40,917 nt of DNA, taken from positions 1 through 40,917 of IMG/VR virus record IMGVR_UViG_3300020370_000012. One strand, 5' to 3'. Under the pieces are notes generated by a model. That model was not told the DNA's origin. It ran no database searches and saw nothing but the letters and a program-made list of their open reading frames with translations. Positions 40,330-40,917 of the stretch are shown here, piece by piece. Position 1 is the first letter of the stretch. Each line of letters opens with the position of its first letter. This DNA is from a virus. The position numbers were made by a program, and so were the translations under genes.

Positions 40330-40917
40330 TTATCCGATTGATGGAGCAGTTAATGCTACTTCTGTTGTCTCAGCAGATGCTAAGTCAAGTGGGAAGTTGT
40401 GAGCGTTACGCTCGTGCATTACTTCCATACCTAGGTTTGCTCTGTTTAGAACGTCTCCCCATGTAGGGATAACTTTACCATTAACATCAACAACTGATTG
40501 GTTGAAGTTAAAACCGTTCAAGTTGAATGCCATTGTACAGATACCCATAGAGGTTAACCATACACATACAACTGGGAACACTGCTAGGAAGAAGTGAAGA
40601 CTTCTTGAGTTGTTGAAAGAAGCATACTGGAAGATAAGACGACCAAAGTAACCGTGAGCAGCTACGATGTTGTATGTTTCTTCTTCTTGTCCGAACTTGT
40701 AACCATAGTTCTGTGACTCTTCTTCAGTTGTCTCTTTGATTAAAGAGGATGTAACTAAAGAACCATGCATTGCTGAGAATAAAGATCCTCCGAACATTCC
40801 TGCTACTCCTGCCATGTGGAAAGGATGCATTAGAATGTTATGCTCTGCTTGGAACACGAACATGAAGTTGAACGTACCTGAGATACCAAGTGGCATTCCG
40901 TCAGAGAAAGATCCCTG
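40330..40917 (-). CDS. psbA: Photosystem II D1 protein PsbA, C-terminal part (5' end outside window)
   Basis: The visible 195 residues are the D1 protein from [13 protein letters not shown] to the stop: [20 protein letters not shown] with the chlorophyll-binding histidine, [20 protein letters not shown] with an iron/quinone-side histidine, [12 protein letters not shown], and [20 protein letters not shown], the manganese-cluster end and the precursor tail cleaved after DLA. No intron is visible in this portion. It is host-derived and replaces damaged D1 during infection so that photosynthesis continues. A strong terminator follows. It lies upstream of cp12. Confidence 0.98.
   Translation of the reverse strand, partial: QGSFSDGMPLGISGTFNFMFVFQAEHNILMHPFHMAGVAGMFGGSLFSAMHGSLVTSSLIKETTEEESQNYGYKFGQEEETYNIVAAHGYFGRLIFQYASFNNSRSLHFFLAVFPVVCVWLTSMGICTMAFNLNGFNFNQSVVDVNGKVIPTWGDVLNRANLGMEVMHERNAHNFPLDLASAETTEVALTAPSIG

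Overview
The window is a piece of the genome of a T4-like cyanophage (cyanomyovirus) that infects marine picocyanobacteria. Two kinds of gene show this. One is the T4 core set: gp4, gp48, gp53, a gp26-like protein, a gp27-like hub, a gp5-like spike, gp32, gp33 and gp59. The other is the photosynthesis and carbon-metabolism genes such phages carry: psbA, cp12, talC, pebS and a cpeT-like gene. The DNA is AT-rich and almost entirely coding. Genes overlap by 4 to 20 bases, often as ATGA, and nearly all lie on the minus strand. The only plus-strand block is gp4 to gp53 (about 28.59-31.27 kb). The largest space without a recognised gene is the 165 bp between cp12 and psbA. I found no tRNA, insertion sequence or CRISPR array.

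Region by region, in plus coordinates: (1) 1-5 kb holds the start of a DEAH-box helicase, an HExxH metalloprotease, two DNA methyltransferases and a PD-(D/E)xK nuclease that overlaps the first methyltransferase, which looks like a restriction-modification pair. Small unknown genes lie between them. (2) 5-15 kb holds two paralogous unknown proteins, a glycine-rich gp38-like adhesin and three large fibre or appendage proteins; this is the likely host-range region. (3) 15-18.6 kb is an accessory cluster: a CpeT-like protein, two 2-oxoglutarate oxygenases, an acyl carrier protein and unknown genes. (4) 18.6-28.6 kb is the tail and baseplate-hub module. It contains a separately encoded spike, a gp5-like OB-fold protein with no visible lysozyme domain, a gp27-like hub, an unknown protein, a tape-measure-like protein carrying an M23 peptidase, a gp26-like protein with a -1 frameshift signal, and a tube-like protein. 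(5) 28.6-31.3 kb, plus strand, holds gp4, an unknown, gp48 and gp53. (6) 31.3-38 kb holds talC, gp32, pebS, small genes, a DUF1825-like gene, gp59, gp33, an exonuclease, a PhoH-like ATPase and thyX. (7) 38-40.9 kb holds small conserved phage genes, a glutaredoxin, a third 2OG oxygenase, cp12 and the 3' part of psbA.

The genes fit a lytic programme. gp32, gp59, ThyX, the exonuclease and glutaredoxin serve replication and nucleotide supply. gp33 would direct late transcription from TATAAATA-type promoters, several of which are visible. PsbA, CP12, TalC and the bilin enzyme would keep light capture running and push host carbon flow toward the pentose phosphate pathway. The most notable observations are the T TTT TTC frameshift site at the end of the gp26-like gene, the nuclease/methyltransferase pair, the apparent move of the peptidoglycan-cutting activity from gp5 to the tape-measure protein, late promoters that overlap stop or start codons, and a phage-encoded acyl carrier protein.
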